Source of the DNA: Clusia tigrina | Lineage: Eukaryota > Arthropoda > Insecta > Diptera > Clusiidae | Length of the DNA: 64,000 nucleotides | Direction of reading: 5' to 3' | Assembly (NCBI GenBank): GCA_920105625.2 | Contig: OV050032.1 | Location: 198,097,291-198,161,290, forward strand | Notes under the pieces: model-generated | The model's database searches: none | Told to the model about the DNA's origin: nothing | The model's input: only the letters and a program-made list of their open reading frames with translations | Position numbers and translations under genes: made by a program | Shown here: piece after piece, positions 1-10,702 of the stretch | How positions within the stretch are numbered: position 1 is the first letter of the stretch | Layout of the letters: every line of letters starts with the position of its first letter

Positions 1-829
1 TACCCCTGGCGACTTCAAAGCCATCAAACGACAACTCTCCACATAGCACGATTCTTCCATAAGTGTTTCTTACACAACCTGACAAGATACTCATACATTT
101 AAGCTTCACATATAAGAGGGTATTTCAACACTTCTTGACAGATTACAAAGAATTTTATAAACTTTGCAAGTGAGGCTTCTGAAGTATAGTAAATCTACGC
201 TGCTGCATTTTGAACTGGAACTTACATAAGATGGATTCTGATCCCGCGAGTATATCAGCCCAAAACAAATTCCTGCAGAACCTCTTCTAGGGAAATGTCC
301 ACCCTGGCAAATGTAGCAGGGTAAGCCAGTGACGCAAAGCTCAATTTTTCACTTCATTTCGGGTAATTCCTCCATAACTGACTGCCAGAAACAACTCGCG
401 TAAAATAAATAACAGAAAGAAGCGATTTCAATTTAAAAACGTAAAAAAAGCCTAACACGCTTATCAATACGCTTTCAAGGTCGACCATTCCCAAACTGTA
501 GCAGCTAAGGCTGTTATCAGCCTCAGGTCATCAGCCTTCGGTCATCTAATCACTCTTTACCTACTGCGAGTGACAGTGAAATGCTCTGCATGGGTGAATT
601 ATTACCAGGTAGAAGCCAAGAGACGAGGGACCAAAAACTAAACAATACTCAGTTTACTGCAAGTGAAATTCTTATGTATAAGGTTGGTGGAATTGAGACG
701 TGTGGGGCCTACAAAAGAGGCGGGGTCTCTATGGACATACTTATATGTACATATGTATTAAATGTGAGTGTGTTTGCTTTTAGTATGCAGAGTCTCTTCT
801 AGCCGCATTTTGCCGAGGTTGCAACTGAA
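1..829. other. No recognisable gene (left edge)
   Basis: I see no coding region with family features here. Open frames are short and lack motifs. The stretch is AT-rich intergenic DNA with no clear tandem repeats. Confidence 0.4.
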
Positions 830-960
830 TTTTAGTAGTGATGGAACGCTATTATAGCACTCCAATGTGTCCTGGGATCCCTGGCAATGAAAAAGCGGAT
901 AGTCTTTCCAATGGAGGGCGGGAACCTTGAGACATGTTTTCTAAGGCGACAACGAAAGAG
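830..960 (+). pseudogene. Short RNase H fragment of a non-LTR retrotransposon
   Basis: One frame reads PGIPGNEKADSLSNGG and then stops. This is the final RNase H motif (GxPGNExAD) seen in LOA/I-type non-LTR retrotransposons. The same motif recurs about 550 bp downstream at 1390-1445 on the same strand, so this is either a second truncated copy or a local duplication. Nothing upstream restores the catalytic YTDGS or AE motifs. It is a relic. Confidence 0.55.
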
Positions 961-1089
961 TGTCATTTACATATTCATATATCAAGGATATATAATCTGT
1001 GGTGGAGTGCAGATTAAGCAGCTTGATCCAATTCTGTGCGGCCATATAAGCAGGCAACAGAACACCACACAGTTTGGTGGCCAATTTGA

Positions 1090-1914
1090 TACTAGAGTAG
1101 ATTAGATTAGGCTAAAGAAGCTATAAAAGCACTCAATTCATACGCGACTCATTCGAAGCTCGTATGGAAAAGCACTCCATTCATACGAGATTCATTCTAA
1201 ACTCGTATGGAAAAGCACTCAACTCATACGAGATTCACTCTAAACTCGTATGGAAAAGCACTCAATTCATACGAGATTCATTCTAAACTCGTATGGAAAA
1301 GCACTCACTTCATACGACATTCATTCGAAACTGGTATGGGAATGCGTAGAGCTGTTAAATAAGTTAGCAAGCCTCAACTTTCCATAATATGGGTCACAGG
1401 ACACTCTGGGAACCCTGGCAATGAAAAAGTGGATAGGCTTTCCAAAAATGGATCAGCCACACCTCTAATGGGACCTGAACATTTCTTTGACATAGGCGCA
1501 AATAGCATAACAGATAAATTAAGACAGGAGGAAGAAACCAGAAGATCACTCTACTGGGCCACACTACCAAAACTTGGACAATCCAAGCTCATGATTGGGA
1601 ACTACGACTCAAAACGTGCAGTTCCATGTCTACAGTCAAACAAAAGCTATTTAAGAACTCTGACAGGTCACCTCACAGGCCACTGTCGTTTAAGAAGCCA
1701 CCTCATGAAACTGGGACTCTCACCAGTAAGCACGTGTAGGTTCTGCATGGAGGCAGAAGCAATACCAGAGCACCTTCTAATGAACTGCGAAGCCTTAGCT
1801 CGCAGTAGGAAGAAATATCTGGGGCATTACTGGCCCGAGGCCAGAGACATTAGAGCAATGAATGATATTAGAGCAAGCTTCCTTAGCACTGTTGGACTAA
1901 TTGAAGACCTTTAA
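1090..1914 (+). pseudogene. Non-LTR retrotransposon RNase H and C-terminal Cys/His region (LOA/I-type)
   Basis: An open frame runs from about 1387 to 1914. It begins IWVTGHSGNPGNEKVDRLS, the last RNase H motif including the catalytic Asp. It continues through an LTGHC-x5-H motif to a CRFC-x11-H-x4-C Cys/His cluster near 1737-1790, which is the usual C-terminus of RNase H-bearing non-LTR elements. Upstream, the RNase H coding region is destroyed by five tandem 43-bp copies (1125-1340). Because 43 is not a multiple of three, the frame is lost. Neither the reverse transcriptase nor the endonuclease is present. This is a 5'-truncated dead copy. Confidence 0.75.
1125..1340 (+). repeat. Five tandem copies of a 43-bp unit inside a dead RNase H gene
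   Basis: The core aaaagcactc recurs at 1125, 1168, 1211, 1254 and 1297, each exactly 43 bp apart. Each unit includes catacgagattcattctaaa or a close variant. The array lies within the retrotransposon coding relic and probably arose by local duplication after insertion. Confidence 0.85.
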
Positions 1915-2999
1915 TAGGCACATGCAGGAGGAATACAATAGATCAAAATGGTCGAAGTATATTTTCCCTCTCAGTAATTAGTATAGCGATACGTAGCTTT
2001 ACTTCGATTTCATGACCCTGAGTTTACCTGAACGGTAATTTTACAGTGCACCCAGAATCATTCTGTCTGGATATGCTGGCAGATGCTAAATGTGAGAGTT
2101 TTTGGTTTATATTTTGAACCAAACTTGTCGAAACTCGAAATCCACAGTGGAGTTACTGACTTTGTTTGAAATCCGACCTTCCCGAGAATATGAATCTGCA
2201 GAACCCACTGTCAAATTCAGGAGAAAATTTAAAGTGTTTGTTATTAAAAGATGTTTACTGTCATATCTGAATAGAGAGAGTTGAGTTGATCCATCCACAC
2301 AGTTGTTGATTAGTCATTAGTCAGGCCACAAAGGGCCTTGAACAGCGCCTAAGTGAGTCTTAGGACAGCTTTATTGCCTAACCTAGTTAATTTGTAGCTG
2401 TTGTATGATTCATATCCCATTGTCGTGGTTGCGATGGCGAGTTCAGAACTGTCAGGACTGTTGCAGTTCGGTCAACGGTTCCGTACGTTATCCGGAGGTG
2501 CCTCTCAGCTAGTTGATAGAACAATAAAAGCTGCACACACACAGCTGGACAACCTATATGATTGTCTGTCTGCATAGCTTTTGTAACTTCTTGATAGCTC
2601 AAAGTTAGCGGTAGATATCCCCTGTATCCCCATTAGGATCAGGTAGAATATTACTATTATTATTATACTCGTTTCCGACACCATAATTTAGTGATGACTG
2701 CAAGGGTTTGATGAATCAGTACTAACTACTGAGGCCAACGACTCGACATCGAAGAGAAAAGAGTTTTTAGAAAGTAGCATTTTTAAGACCAAGCCCGGGG
2801 CACCCACCTGCGACCCTCTGAGTGTGAGTCTAGCAAGCTTACCAATACAACGCAGAGGGCGGCTCAGGTAGAATAATCCCACTATAAAGCATCGCACATA
2901 TTTTCTATAAACAATGACATAGCAAGCCGCTTCGTAGCACTATTTTAGTCCAAGCTTTGCTATCAACATTTCCAACATGACTGAGAGAGGCAATTGAGT
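1915..2999. other. No recognisable gene
   Basis: Several short overlapping frames on both strands lack family features. The segment near 2320-2370, with its aaagggccttgaa core, resembles one near 46650-46680. It is probably an old dispersed repeat that I could not assign. Confidence 0.3.
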
Positions 3000-4085
3000 C
3001 CCACAGAGATCACAGCTCAAGATATCGTAATTGAATTTGAAACAGTTGACCCTGAATTCAAAGCTCGATGGAGGCGGAATGCCACCACTCTTCTACTGTG
3101 CTTCCACCTGCTTACAATGTCTCCCTGGTTGTTCGACCACAAGTGAGCCATATCTGCCACGCGTTGTCTTGTGTGTTATCAGCAGCATAACAAACACCCA
3201 CCTTCCGCCCCGCGGTCCGCCCATAAAATGAGCACACAACTTCAATTGAAATGCGAAAAACGAAAGCCGGCCCCAAAGCAAATCGGGCAAATGACGTTAT
3301 AACGTTTTATTGCGCCCAAAATTTATGGACTTTTAAGCACGCATGATGGGAATTCAAATGATTTAATTTTCTATTTTTATTTATTAAATACACATTCAAC
3401 GCAGTTAGTGTCAAAGTTATGGTGGCATGTTGCGTTTTTGGCCACTGTCAATTAAAAGTGTGCGCAATTTGAACTCTTCGCGCGGCTTCTTTGAAGCACA
3501 GGAAATCAGCCCAACCGCAGCAGTGACGAAAGTTATGAGCTCCTAATTTAGCAGCAGAATTTAATTGAATTTTTTTCAGTGGTATTTCCAGAGGCCCTCC
3601 AAAGTCCATGAACTGTGCTCATAAAGAGAACCATTAAAAAAAGTGTATAAAAAATAAAAACAAACAATAAAACCAAAATATTAAAAAGTGCGCTAGTGAC
3701 ACACTTTCGAAGCGTGCAGCGCAAGCGCCAAAATTCAACGTATTGAGAAAGCAACCGGTTGAGGCAGTCAATTATTCGCACACGCATGCGTGCAAATTTA
3801 CATAAAAATATTTGGAAATGTCCAAAAAAAACAGCGTTGCACTGTGCAAAATTTACAGTGAGCTTTGGCGGAACGCCACTGTCCGAACGGCAGACCATGC
3901 ATGACAATCCACACACTGTCAGTGGGAGAAGTGGCCCCCGGCACTATCAAATGAATCAACAGAAATTGTGTACGAGTTAATGTTCTCGTACTAAGTTGGG
4001 TTTCCAGTTATCAACTCCAACACTAATCGACGAAAATGCTAAGCACACATTCTCTGGAAGAGAGACTGAGCAATTGGCAACCAAT
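3000..4085. other. Non-repetitive noncoding DNA, possibly regulatory
   Basis: Unlike its surroundings, this stretch shows no match to the repeats elsewhere in the window. It is AT-rich with scattered GC-rich words. It lies upstream of the exon at 7.36 kb and could hold regulatory or 5' sequence of that gene. I see no convincing exon in it. The link is only positional. Confidence 0.2.
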
Positions 4086-4123
4086 TTCAGCACAGAAGTA
4101 ATTGTAATAATAGCCTTGTGTAC

Positions 4124-5042
4124 ACTTTGGTCATAGTAGTTAGAGGCAGACTAAGAAGTCTACGATGGATTCCTGTGAGCAAATTGCTAAGACTCTCTGC
4201 TAATGAGCTAAGACCCTCTGCTAAAGAGCTGAAACCCTCTCCTAAAGAGCCAAGACCTTTTGCTAAAGAGATAAGACCCTCTGCTAAAGAGCTAAGACCC
4301 ACTACTAAAGAGCTAAGACCCTCTGCAAAAGAGCTGAGACCCTCTACTAAAGAGCCAAGACCCTCTGCTAAAGAGCTAAGACCCTTTGCTAAAGAGCTAA
4401 GACCCAAAAGAGCTTTTGTATAAACCTAAGCAGACTTTGGTCATAGTAGTTAGAGGCAGACTAAGAAGTGTACTATGGATGCCTGTGAGCAAAATGCTAA
4501 GACCCTCTGCTAAAGAGCTGAAACCCTCTTCTAAAGAGCCAAGACCCTAAAGCTAAAGAGCTAAGACCCACTACTAAAGAGCTAAGACCCTCTGCTACAG
4601 AGCTAAGACCCACTACTAAAGAGTTAAGACCCTCTGCTACAGAGCTAAGACCCACTACTAAAGAGCTGATACCCTCTGCTAAAGAGCTAATACCCTCTGA
4701 TAAAGAAAAAAGATCCTCGCTAAAGACCTCAAGCCCTCTTCTAAAGAACCAAGACCCTCTGCTAAAGAGCTAAGTCCGTCTTCTAAAGAGCTAAGACCCT
4801 CCGCTAAAGAGCTAAGTCCGTCTGCTAAACAGCCAAAATCCTCTGCTGAAGAGCTGAGACCCTCTGCTAAAGAATTAAGATCCACTACTAAAGAGCTGAG
4901 ACCCTCTGCTAAAGAACTGACATCCACTACTAAAGAGCTGAGACCCTCTGCTAAAGAGCTAAGACCCTCTGCTAAAGAGCTAAGACCCACTACTAAAGAG
5001 CTAAGACCCTCTGCTAAAGAGCTTTTGTATAAACCTAAGCAG
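4124..5042 (+). repeat. 21-bp minisatellite with a duplicated higher-order block
   Basis: About 40 diverged copies of a 21-bp unit, close to aagaccctctgctaaagagct, fill 4186-5036. Because 21 is a multiple of three, several frames stay open on both strands, but these are not genes. A unique leader beginning actttggtcatagtagttag occurs at 4124 and again at 4434. A unique trailer, gcttttgtataaacctaag, ends each half near 4430 and 5040. The whole leader-array-trailer block has therefore been duplicated. Confidence 0.9.
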
Positions 5043-5209
5043 TGGGATTTATCCACCCAAATTTAGTTCTGCCGAAGTGCCGAATAGTAGGGATGTGATG
5101 GACAACCGGGTCCACATTTACATCCATATTACAAAGATGATACCTAGATATACAAATCCCGTATATATATGCATCTATACCGGTAACGCCTTTATATATT
5201 CATTGTATG

Positions 5210-5690
5210 TATAGAAGAATAGAGGAATAGAAGTAGGGTAGGTCGAAGAGCCGCCCAGAAAGGAGGTCTCCAAGCACTTCATTGTACTGTAAGCCTGTAC
5301 AAATACTTGGGAGAAGGGGCAGATACAGTGTTTTGAAAAGGAAGTTACATCTTTTCTTTGATGAATTCACGTAATGGATTCTGCGGATATCACGGGTATG
5401 GACTGGTCAACATGTTGCTCATCATTCATATCTTGAGGACAGTTTTTAAACCGCGAATACCACTCATGAACTCTGCCAAGGCACCAACGAGCTTCACCCA
5501 GAACTTGGTTCATCAATTGAAAAGTTTCGGTAAAAGCTTTATCAAGTTTAGAATAGAATAGAATTGGGGTGGGCCGGAGAACCACCTAAGAAGGAGATCT
5601 CGAAGCACTCAGGCATTGATGCCTGGGATATATTTGGCGGGAAGGAAGAGATAGAGTATTTTGGATAGGAAGTTACACCTATTCAAACTT
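5210..5690 (+). repeat. Two diverged copies of a dispersed repeat flanking a mariner scrap
   Basis: The segments at about 5215-5350 and 5545-5690 align. Both have runs of gaatag, an accacc/agccgcc word, an aaggagatctcgaagcact-like core, and end in ggaagttacacc/t. Between them lies a reverse-strand mariner N-terminal fragment. The identity of the repeat is unknown. Confidence 0.5.
5367..5561 (-). pseudogene. Mariner transposase N-terminal fragment
   Basis: The minus-strand frame reads KLDKAFTETFQLMNQVLGEA, then WCLGRVHEWYSRFKN, then DMNDEQHVDQSIPV. This order matches the N-terminal helix-turn-helix region of mariner transposases: a TETF/Q helix, the RxxxWYxRFKxG motif, and an acidic stretch before the second helix-turn-helix. 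The catalytic domain is absent and the usual GREDMNDD block is altered. It is a short relic. Confidence 0.6.
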
Positions 5691-5697
5691 CTTTGGC

Positions 5698-6135
5698 ACT
5701 TTTATGAAACTCAGAAGTCTGTCCAGGGACAAGGAATGCACGTTATCCATTCCCGAAACATCTGACCAAAGAGTATATATACATAGAGAAGAGAAAGAAG
5801 AGAAAGAAAGAGAAGAGAGAGATATCTACAGTTGAAGGTGATTTCACAAAAATCAGTGAGCGGCAAGAGGAAGCGAGGTACAATGCAAGTATTTATGTTC
5901 GAGGGGTTTACTAGAAGACTCCTCGAACATAATTTTGGCAACCATGATTTCGTTCGTCATGCGAGCTCTATTTATGTATACTCTTTGATCTGACACTAAT
6001 ATGCGCCTCCTCATTCTGGCAGGAGCAGGAGAGAAAATGCTTTGTGCTGTACTGTTCTTCCTCCAAACAGGAGACGCAGTTCGGATTATCGAGAATGCCT
6101 ATGGTGGCCATATGATGGCGTCATGGAGTGTGCCC
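5698..6135 (-). pseudogene. Retrotransposon C-terminal Cys/His fragment with shared flank
   Basis: On the minus strand at about 6130-5995 a frame reads NPNCVSCLEEEQYSTKHFL and then SCSCQNEEA. This is the CxxC...H-x4-C cluster of non-LTR C-termini. The stretch at 5698-5760 (aagtctgtccagggacaagg) matches 47786-47850 near another copy of the same fragment, so both belong to one dispersed repeat. The 5760-5995 segment is missing from the other copy. Confidence 0.5.
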
Positions 6136-6239
6136 CTTGATTACCCCCAACCAATGATCGAAAATCTTTCTTTCGTACTATTACAAGGAAATCTTCAACC
6201 CTCTTGTTTGGGCTCTCTAGAAAGCACTTGATTGTTTTG

Positions 6240-6860
6240 CAGGCACCTAAACTACTCCATCGGTCCTTGGGAATATTATTATATTGTCCTTGTGAATAAT
6301 ATTATACCGCCCTCTACTATTAAGGGTAACCCTAGGAAGTCTCATTCAGCCTCGTTCGAGTATGTCAGCTAGATCTAGCGTTGCTAATTCTTCACCTGGT
6401 ATTTGGCACGAATCTGGGTGTCTTCTTCTAAAGTGCATTGGTGCTTCAGAGTTCCCTAATATGTGCTCTGGCTACTCCATCGGTCTTTGTGAATAATGTT
6501 CAAGTGGCTCTTGACCCAATCAATTAGAAGCCCCTTCTAAACTTATATCGATAAATGGCTCTGATCCCGGTGCATGGAGAATAGGTTCACAAAGATTACT
6601 GAGACTGGAAAACTTTTGCATTCAACTTAATCTCCCAAGAAGTAACTCAATGCTGGGGTATTATGGGGCAGTTGCCATGTTGAATTTTTCAATCCTCGTC
6701 CTTTAAACGACAACATTCTTCCTTTAAACTGTGCTTAGTCAATTGAATAGAAATGTGTTCACATTCTGGAAAGTTTTCTTTGAAATAGGAATCATTCTTG
6801 AAACTAGAAGACCAAAATTTGCTAACACCTGTTTTCGTTAATCCTTCAACTGGATGACTC
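6240..6860. other. No recognisable gene
   Basis: The stretch contains a repeated phrase (actccatcggtc at 6255 and 6475) and AT-rich DNA. No supported coding region was found. Confidence 0.3.
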
Positions 6861-6867
6861 AGGGCAG

Positions 6868-7216
6868 ATAGGTATGTAGATAGGTAGGTAGGTAGGGCAG
6901 CCGCATCACGGATAAACCAGTGATGCCACTTCCACCACCAGTTGGGTCAGTTGTGAGCCGCGTATGCGTGGCATGGCTACGCTTTCCCCTCCAGATTGAA
7001 CCAACCTGAGCCTTTTACAAAGCGAAGAAGGTTGTTGACTGCTGTTGACTGGCATAGACCATCTATACTTGTTAAGAAGTGGGATCCTAGTAAACGCTGG
7101 ACTTGTATAGAAGAGATGATGGATCGTCTCCAGTTCCTCCTCGTTTCTGCAGCTGCGGCAGAAATTATGGGTATAAACTCCCACTCAGGCCAGAGTATAT
7201 CCTTTTCTAAATTCAA
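6868..7216 (-). pseudogene. 3' end of a non-LTR retrotransposon with (TACC)n tail
   Basis: Read on the minus strand, the frame contains FCRSCRNEEELETIHHLFY and then TSPAFTR, the C-terminal Cys/His cluster with the last Cys lost. It continues to MPRIRGSQLTQLVVEVASLV. The element ends in repeats of tacc at about 6868-6897. The same terminal sequence occurs on the plus strand at 32325-32425, also ending in tacc repeats. Everything 5' of the Cys/His region is missing or frameshifted. Confidence 0.7.
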
Positions 7217-7344
7217 GGATTACAAATATGCTTTTTGGGGAAATAACTCATTTCGACTTTCCTGCAAAGAACAAATAAACTAACTTAATAAAAATAAGAA
7301 AACAATAATTTTTTATTAATCTTTGAAACGTTTCTCTTTCTCTT

Positions 7345-7358
7345 CCACTCTACCGTAG
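7345..7358 (+). promoter_or_regulatory. Predicted 3' splice site
   Basis: A run of pyrimidines (tttctctttctcttccactc) leads to taccgtag, and coding sequence with good codon structure begins directly after it. An alternative AG lies at 7364-7365, inside atcacag. Confidence 0.55.
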
Positions 7359-7993
7359 ATCACAGCACCGTGGCTCAAGTGCACTCAGGTCTGGACATTG
7401 AGGCTATTAAGCAGCAAACGGAGCTGGACGACCCGGTGCCCGAGTACACACTCGTCTCGGGTCTGCCCAGCTATGAGGCCGCCATGGAGCTGTTGCACCA
7501 GACACAAACCAGCAAAACGTGCCTCTTCGTGTACCCCAGCGTGTTCAGTGTGTTCAATCGCAACGAGAAAGTGGCCAACGAGCCGGCGACTATCAGATCC
7601 ACTGACAATGCCGCAGAGCTGGCTGCACCCCTGTTGACTGCAGCAACAACAACAACAGCAACAACAACAGCGACAGCAGCCACAGCCGCAACAGCAACCA
7701 TTCCAATTTCCACGCAGGAGCAGAGCCGCAAATCACATGCAACTTTAATTGCAGCGAGTTATGTGTTTGCAACCAACAACAACAACAACAACAACAATAC
7801 GCCAACTGGCGACGCTTGTGTGAATGAGAAATCCAAGCAGGCACACAAATGCCCCACAATAGCAGCAGCCGCCACAGCCAGTACAGTTGCAGCAGCAGCA
7901 GCAGCAGCAGCAACAAAAGTGTACATTGTTGAAAAAGTGGACGACGACTCGGAGGAAGCGGCTGCGCTGCTTGTCAAAAGTGACAATCGCTGA
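7359..7993 (+). CDS. Likely last exon of a host gene with an LPSY motif (Commissureless-like candidate)
   Basis: The frame is open from upstream and ends at a TGA at 7991-7993. A pyrimidine tract followed by ccgtag at 7353-7358 is a good 3' splice site, so the exon probably starts at 7359, with the first two bases completing a split codon. The exon reads [19 protein letters not shown], then [20 protein letters not shown] and [10 protein letters not shown]. These are followed by Ala/Thr-rich, Asn-rich and Ala-rich runs and an acidic patch ([12 protein letters not shown]). Codon use is GC-rich at third positions in the N-terminal part, unlike the repeats around it. The LPSY motif is the endosomal sorting and Nedd4-type WW-binding signal described in Drosophila Commissureless. 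That identity is inferred from the motif and context only. Earlier exons lie outside or are unrecognised. Confidence 0.55.
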
Positions 7994-8370
7994 TGGGCGA
8001 CAATTGACAATTGACAACTGGCAATTGACAACTGGCAATTGACAATTGACAATTGTGACTATGAAACTGTTAACTGTTAACTGTAACTGCGTAACGGCAA
8101 CTGTGATATATGCTTGTGTATAAAAATGAACGTATTCTGCTCGCTGTGGTGGCACTCCACGCGGGCCCCACAAAAAACATCAACCAGAAAAAAGCACAAC
8201 ACAAAAAATAGAAAGCAAATTTTTGTTAAGCAAAAATTTAATTTTCTTACACGTAAATTATTTATTTAAAGAATTCAAAAAACAACAACAACAAAAACAA
8301 CAACAAGAACCGCAACAAAACAAAAAAGAACGTACATTTATAAAATAAAATAAAACACACACAAAATGCT
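7994..8370 (+). other. Probable 3' untranslated region with a poly(A) signal
   Basis: Directly after the stop codon there are repeated caattgacaa words (about 7999-8060), then AT-rich DNA. Overlapping aataaa signals sit at 8344-8354. A transcript end near 8370-8400 would fit. Another aataaa lies near 8710. Confidence 0.4.
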
Positions 8371-8399
8371 GTAATAATAGTTCGTAGGAATGTGCCGTC

Positions 8400-8985
8400 T
8401 CGATGTTGGCTCAAAGGTAAGCGCGCTGGCACTCAGCTCAGGCACTGGCGGGGCATGGGGCAGGCGGGCCCGCGTACGTGTTTGTGTGCCTTCGGGCTTA
8501 TCTTTCAGTCATCACGCTTAACTGTTTATAATTAAGTTTATATTGTAATTGTATTAACTGCATGTACTCGCAGCTTGGCACATAACAACTTCGCACACTT
8601 TGTGGAAGTGATTAACAAGTGACAATGCCGCCTCGTTGTAAGTCATACTCTCGTATACAGATGGACAAATGCTTTTAAGTATTCTTGTACAATAACTTTA
8701 GCAATAATTAAATAAATATTCAGCGGCATGCAATGTTGGCATCCGCCTATTAATCGAAACTAATCATGGAAGCCTTTTTCTTTCTCACCCAGTGACTATT
8801 CGAATTCTAGATTGGACTCAGTTCCTGGTACATGAGTCCATGCCAAACATTTGCCAAGCACGATTATTAAAGAGGTAAATAAACACCTTAAACAGCACAA
8901 ACTTTATTACAACATCAAGTTGGGATGCAGCTTCGAGGATGGCCAAATCACCTTCAAAATCAGCAAAGACCATTTCATAATAATA
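8400..8985. other. No recognisable gene
   Basis: This is non-repetitive AT-rich DNA downstream of the exon. It ends at the TA target site (8984-8985) of the mariner-superfamily element. A short GC-rich patch lies at 8430-8480. Confidence 0.3.
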
Positions 8986-10280
8986 AAGGATTTTTTCAAT
9001 AAGAGGCGTTAATTTGGTATTCAAAGAAAAATGCCATTTTTTGAGATAAGTGATCAGATATTTATTTCATAAGAAAGAGGAAGGTATGCCGTTAACAATG
9101 AAAAACAACATCAGCCAAATGGCCACCACGACCACGCTTACAGGACCATATCCTTTTCATGAAATTTTCCATAACCAAATCGCAAAGTGGCTGCCCTATG
9201 TCCTCGATAGCCTCACGAATTCTATCTTTGAGGTCTTGAATCGACGCTGGGCTGTTGGCGTAGACCTTATCTTTCACGTGGCCCCAAAGGAAGAAGTCGC
9301 AAGGTGTTAAATCACAAGATCTCGGTGATCACCTCTTCGAGAGATAACACGGTCCGGAAATTTTTCCCGTAAAAGAGCAATGGTTTCGTTGCTTGTGTGG
9401 CACGTAGCGCCATCTTGTTGAAAGTAAAGTTGTCCAGAGCAATACCATCCAACTCCGACCATAAAAAATCATTAATCATCTCTCGATAGCGCAATCCATT
9501 CACCGTAACTGTTGATCCAACCTCATTTTCGAAAAAGTAAGGTCCAATGACCCCGCCGGACCATAAACCGCGCCAAACAGTCACACGTTGAGGATGGAGA
9601 GGCTTCTCAACAATAACTCTTGGGTTTTCCGAGCCCCAGATGCGACAATTTTGCTTGTTGACGTAGCCACCGAGGTGGAAATGGGCCTCATCAGTCAAGA
9701 TGATTTTTCGATGGAATTCCGGATCATTTTCATGCATTTCAAGGACCCAATCAGCAAAGACACGACGTTGTTGATGATCGGCCGGCTTGAGTTCTTGTGT
9801 TAACTGAACTTTATAAGCCTTAAGACCCAAGTCTTTATGCAAAATACGGTGTAATGACGTTTGTGGAATGCCCAGTTCCAAAGAACGACGAGGAATGGAC
9901 AAACCTGCGTTTTCTTCAACACTTTGGGCTACAGCAGCAATATTCTCAGTTGTTCTTGAGCGACGGGCACGGGTTTTATTCTTCACATCACTAACTTGTC
10001 CCAACAGCTCCAATTTTTCCACCAATTTCTGTATTGCGGTCCGACAAGGTGCTTCACGACGACCCAAAAATGCTTTAGTTTTGCGAACTGTGACTGCAAG
10101 ATTTTCACCATTTTTGTGGTGAGTTTTAATAATTTCAGTGCGTTGTTGAAGCGTGTATCGTTCCATTTTTAGAAATGGCGTAGTTTCTTCTTGTCAAATG
10201 CCAAAGAATAGAAGCTTCAAAAGTGACAGCTACAGAATTACCGGGTGATTCAAAATAGCACCTGTTGTTGGAAAACCCTT
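8986..10280 (-). mobile_element. Defective Tc1/mariner-superfamily transposon, copy 1 (rosa/DD41D-like)
   Basis: The element is 1,295 bp long and flanked by TA at 8984-8985 and 10281-10282. Its ends are imperfect terminal inverted repeats. The 10280 end read inward is aagggttttccaacaacagg, and the 8986 end is aaggattttttcaataagag. A second copy of the same family lies at 57341-58613 in the opposite orientation. The transposase is broken. Confidence 0.85.
9090..10166 (-). pseudogene. Transposase of mariner-superfamily copy 1 (frameshifted)
   Basis: The frame starts at an ATG at 10166 with MERYTLQQRTEIIKTHHKNG. It has an N-terminal helix-turn-helix and the first catalytic Asp in ILTDEAHFHLGGYVNKQNC. 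A loss of one base near 9430, relative to copy 2, shifts the frame just before the second catalytic block. In the shifted frame that block still reads DGATCHT. A further break lies near 9315. The C-terminal part (LTPCDFFLWGHVKDKVYANS, to about 9092) continues in another frame. The family resembles DUF4817/DDE-type elements including the tephritid rosa group. That placement is from family knowledge, because the catalytic spacing is damaged here and cannot be read directly. Confidence 0.75.
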
Positions 10281-10329
10281 TAGATACAAAAATGTTCATT
10301 TCAGAATGAGAAGGAAGATATAGGTTAGT

Positions 10330-10660
10330 TTAGGTTAGGTTTTAGTGGCAGTCAGTGTACAGACCAACTCACTCAGACCACTACGGGTCTATTCCGATAC
10401 CACCGCGTAACACTGCAACTCTACTTTTACTCGTCAAACAACTTCGAAACCCTAATAAAGCGCAGGATTTGGACCTTCGCGCCGGACACTTCCACATGAG
10501 AGTTGGAAGCGTATTTGACTAAAGAGCCTGCTCTGCTTCTAGCTAGAGCCGGGCACCTACAGAAGAGATGTTCCACAGATCCACACAGAAGAGATGCTCC
10601 ACAGTTCCACACAGAAGAGATGCTCCACAGTCTCCTTCTCCTCTTCATCCCACAGCTTCT
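10330..10660 (-). pseudogene. Non-LTR retrotransposon Cys/His C-terminal fragment
   Basis: The minus frame reads CGASLLCGSVEHLFCRCPAL followed by ARSRAGSLVKYASN and a tail of about 30 residues. The H-x3-C-x-CPALxRSR phrase is typical of LOA/I-type C-termini. At 10560-10630 an approximately 28-bp phrase (agatgctccacagttccacac) is repeated three times, so the Cys/His cluster is partly duplicated. Confidence 0.6.
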
Positions 10661-10702
10661 GCTGTATTAATGAGAGAATACTCCCAGCTTGAGAGCATGG
10701 CC

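Noticed and set aside
4087..5056. Repeat protein rich in KELRPSA or SSLAEGL
   Set aside because: 21-bp minisatellite, open on both strands.
7471..8173. Minus-strand frames rich in Val, Leu or Cys
   Set aside because: They are antisense shadows of the CAA/GCA runs in the LPSY exon.
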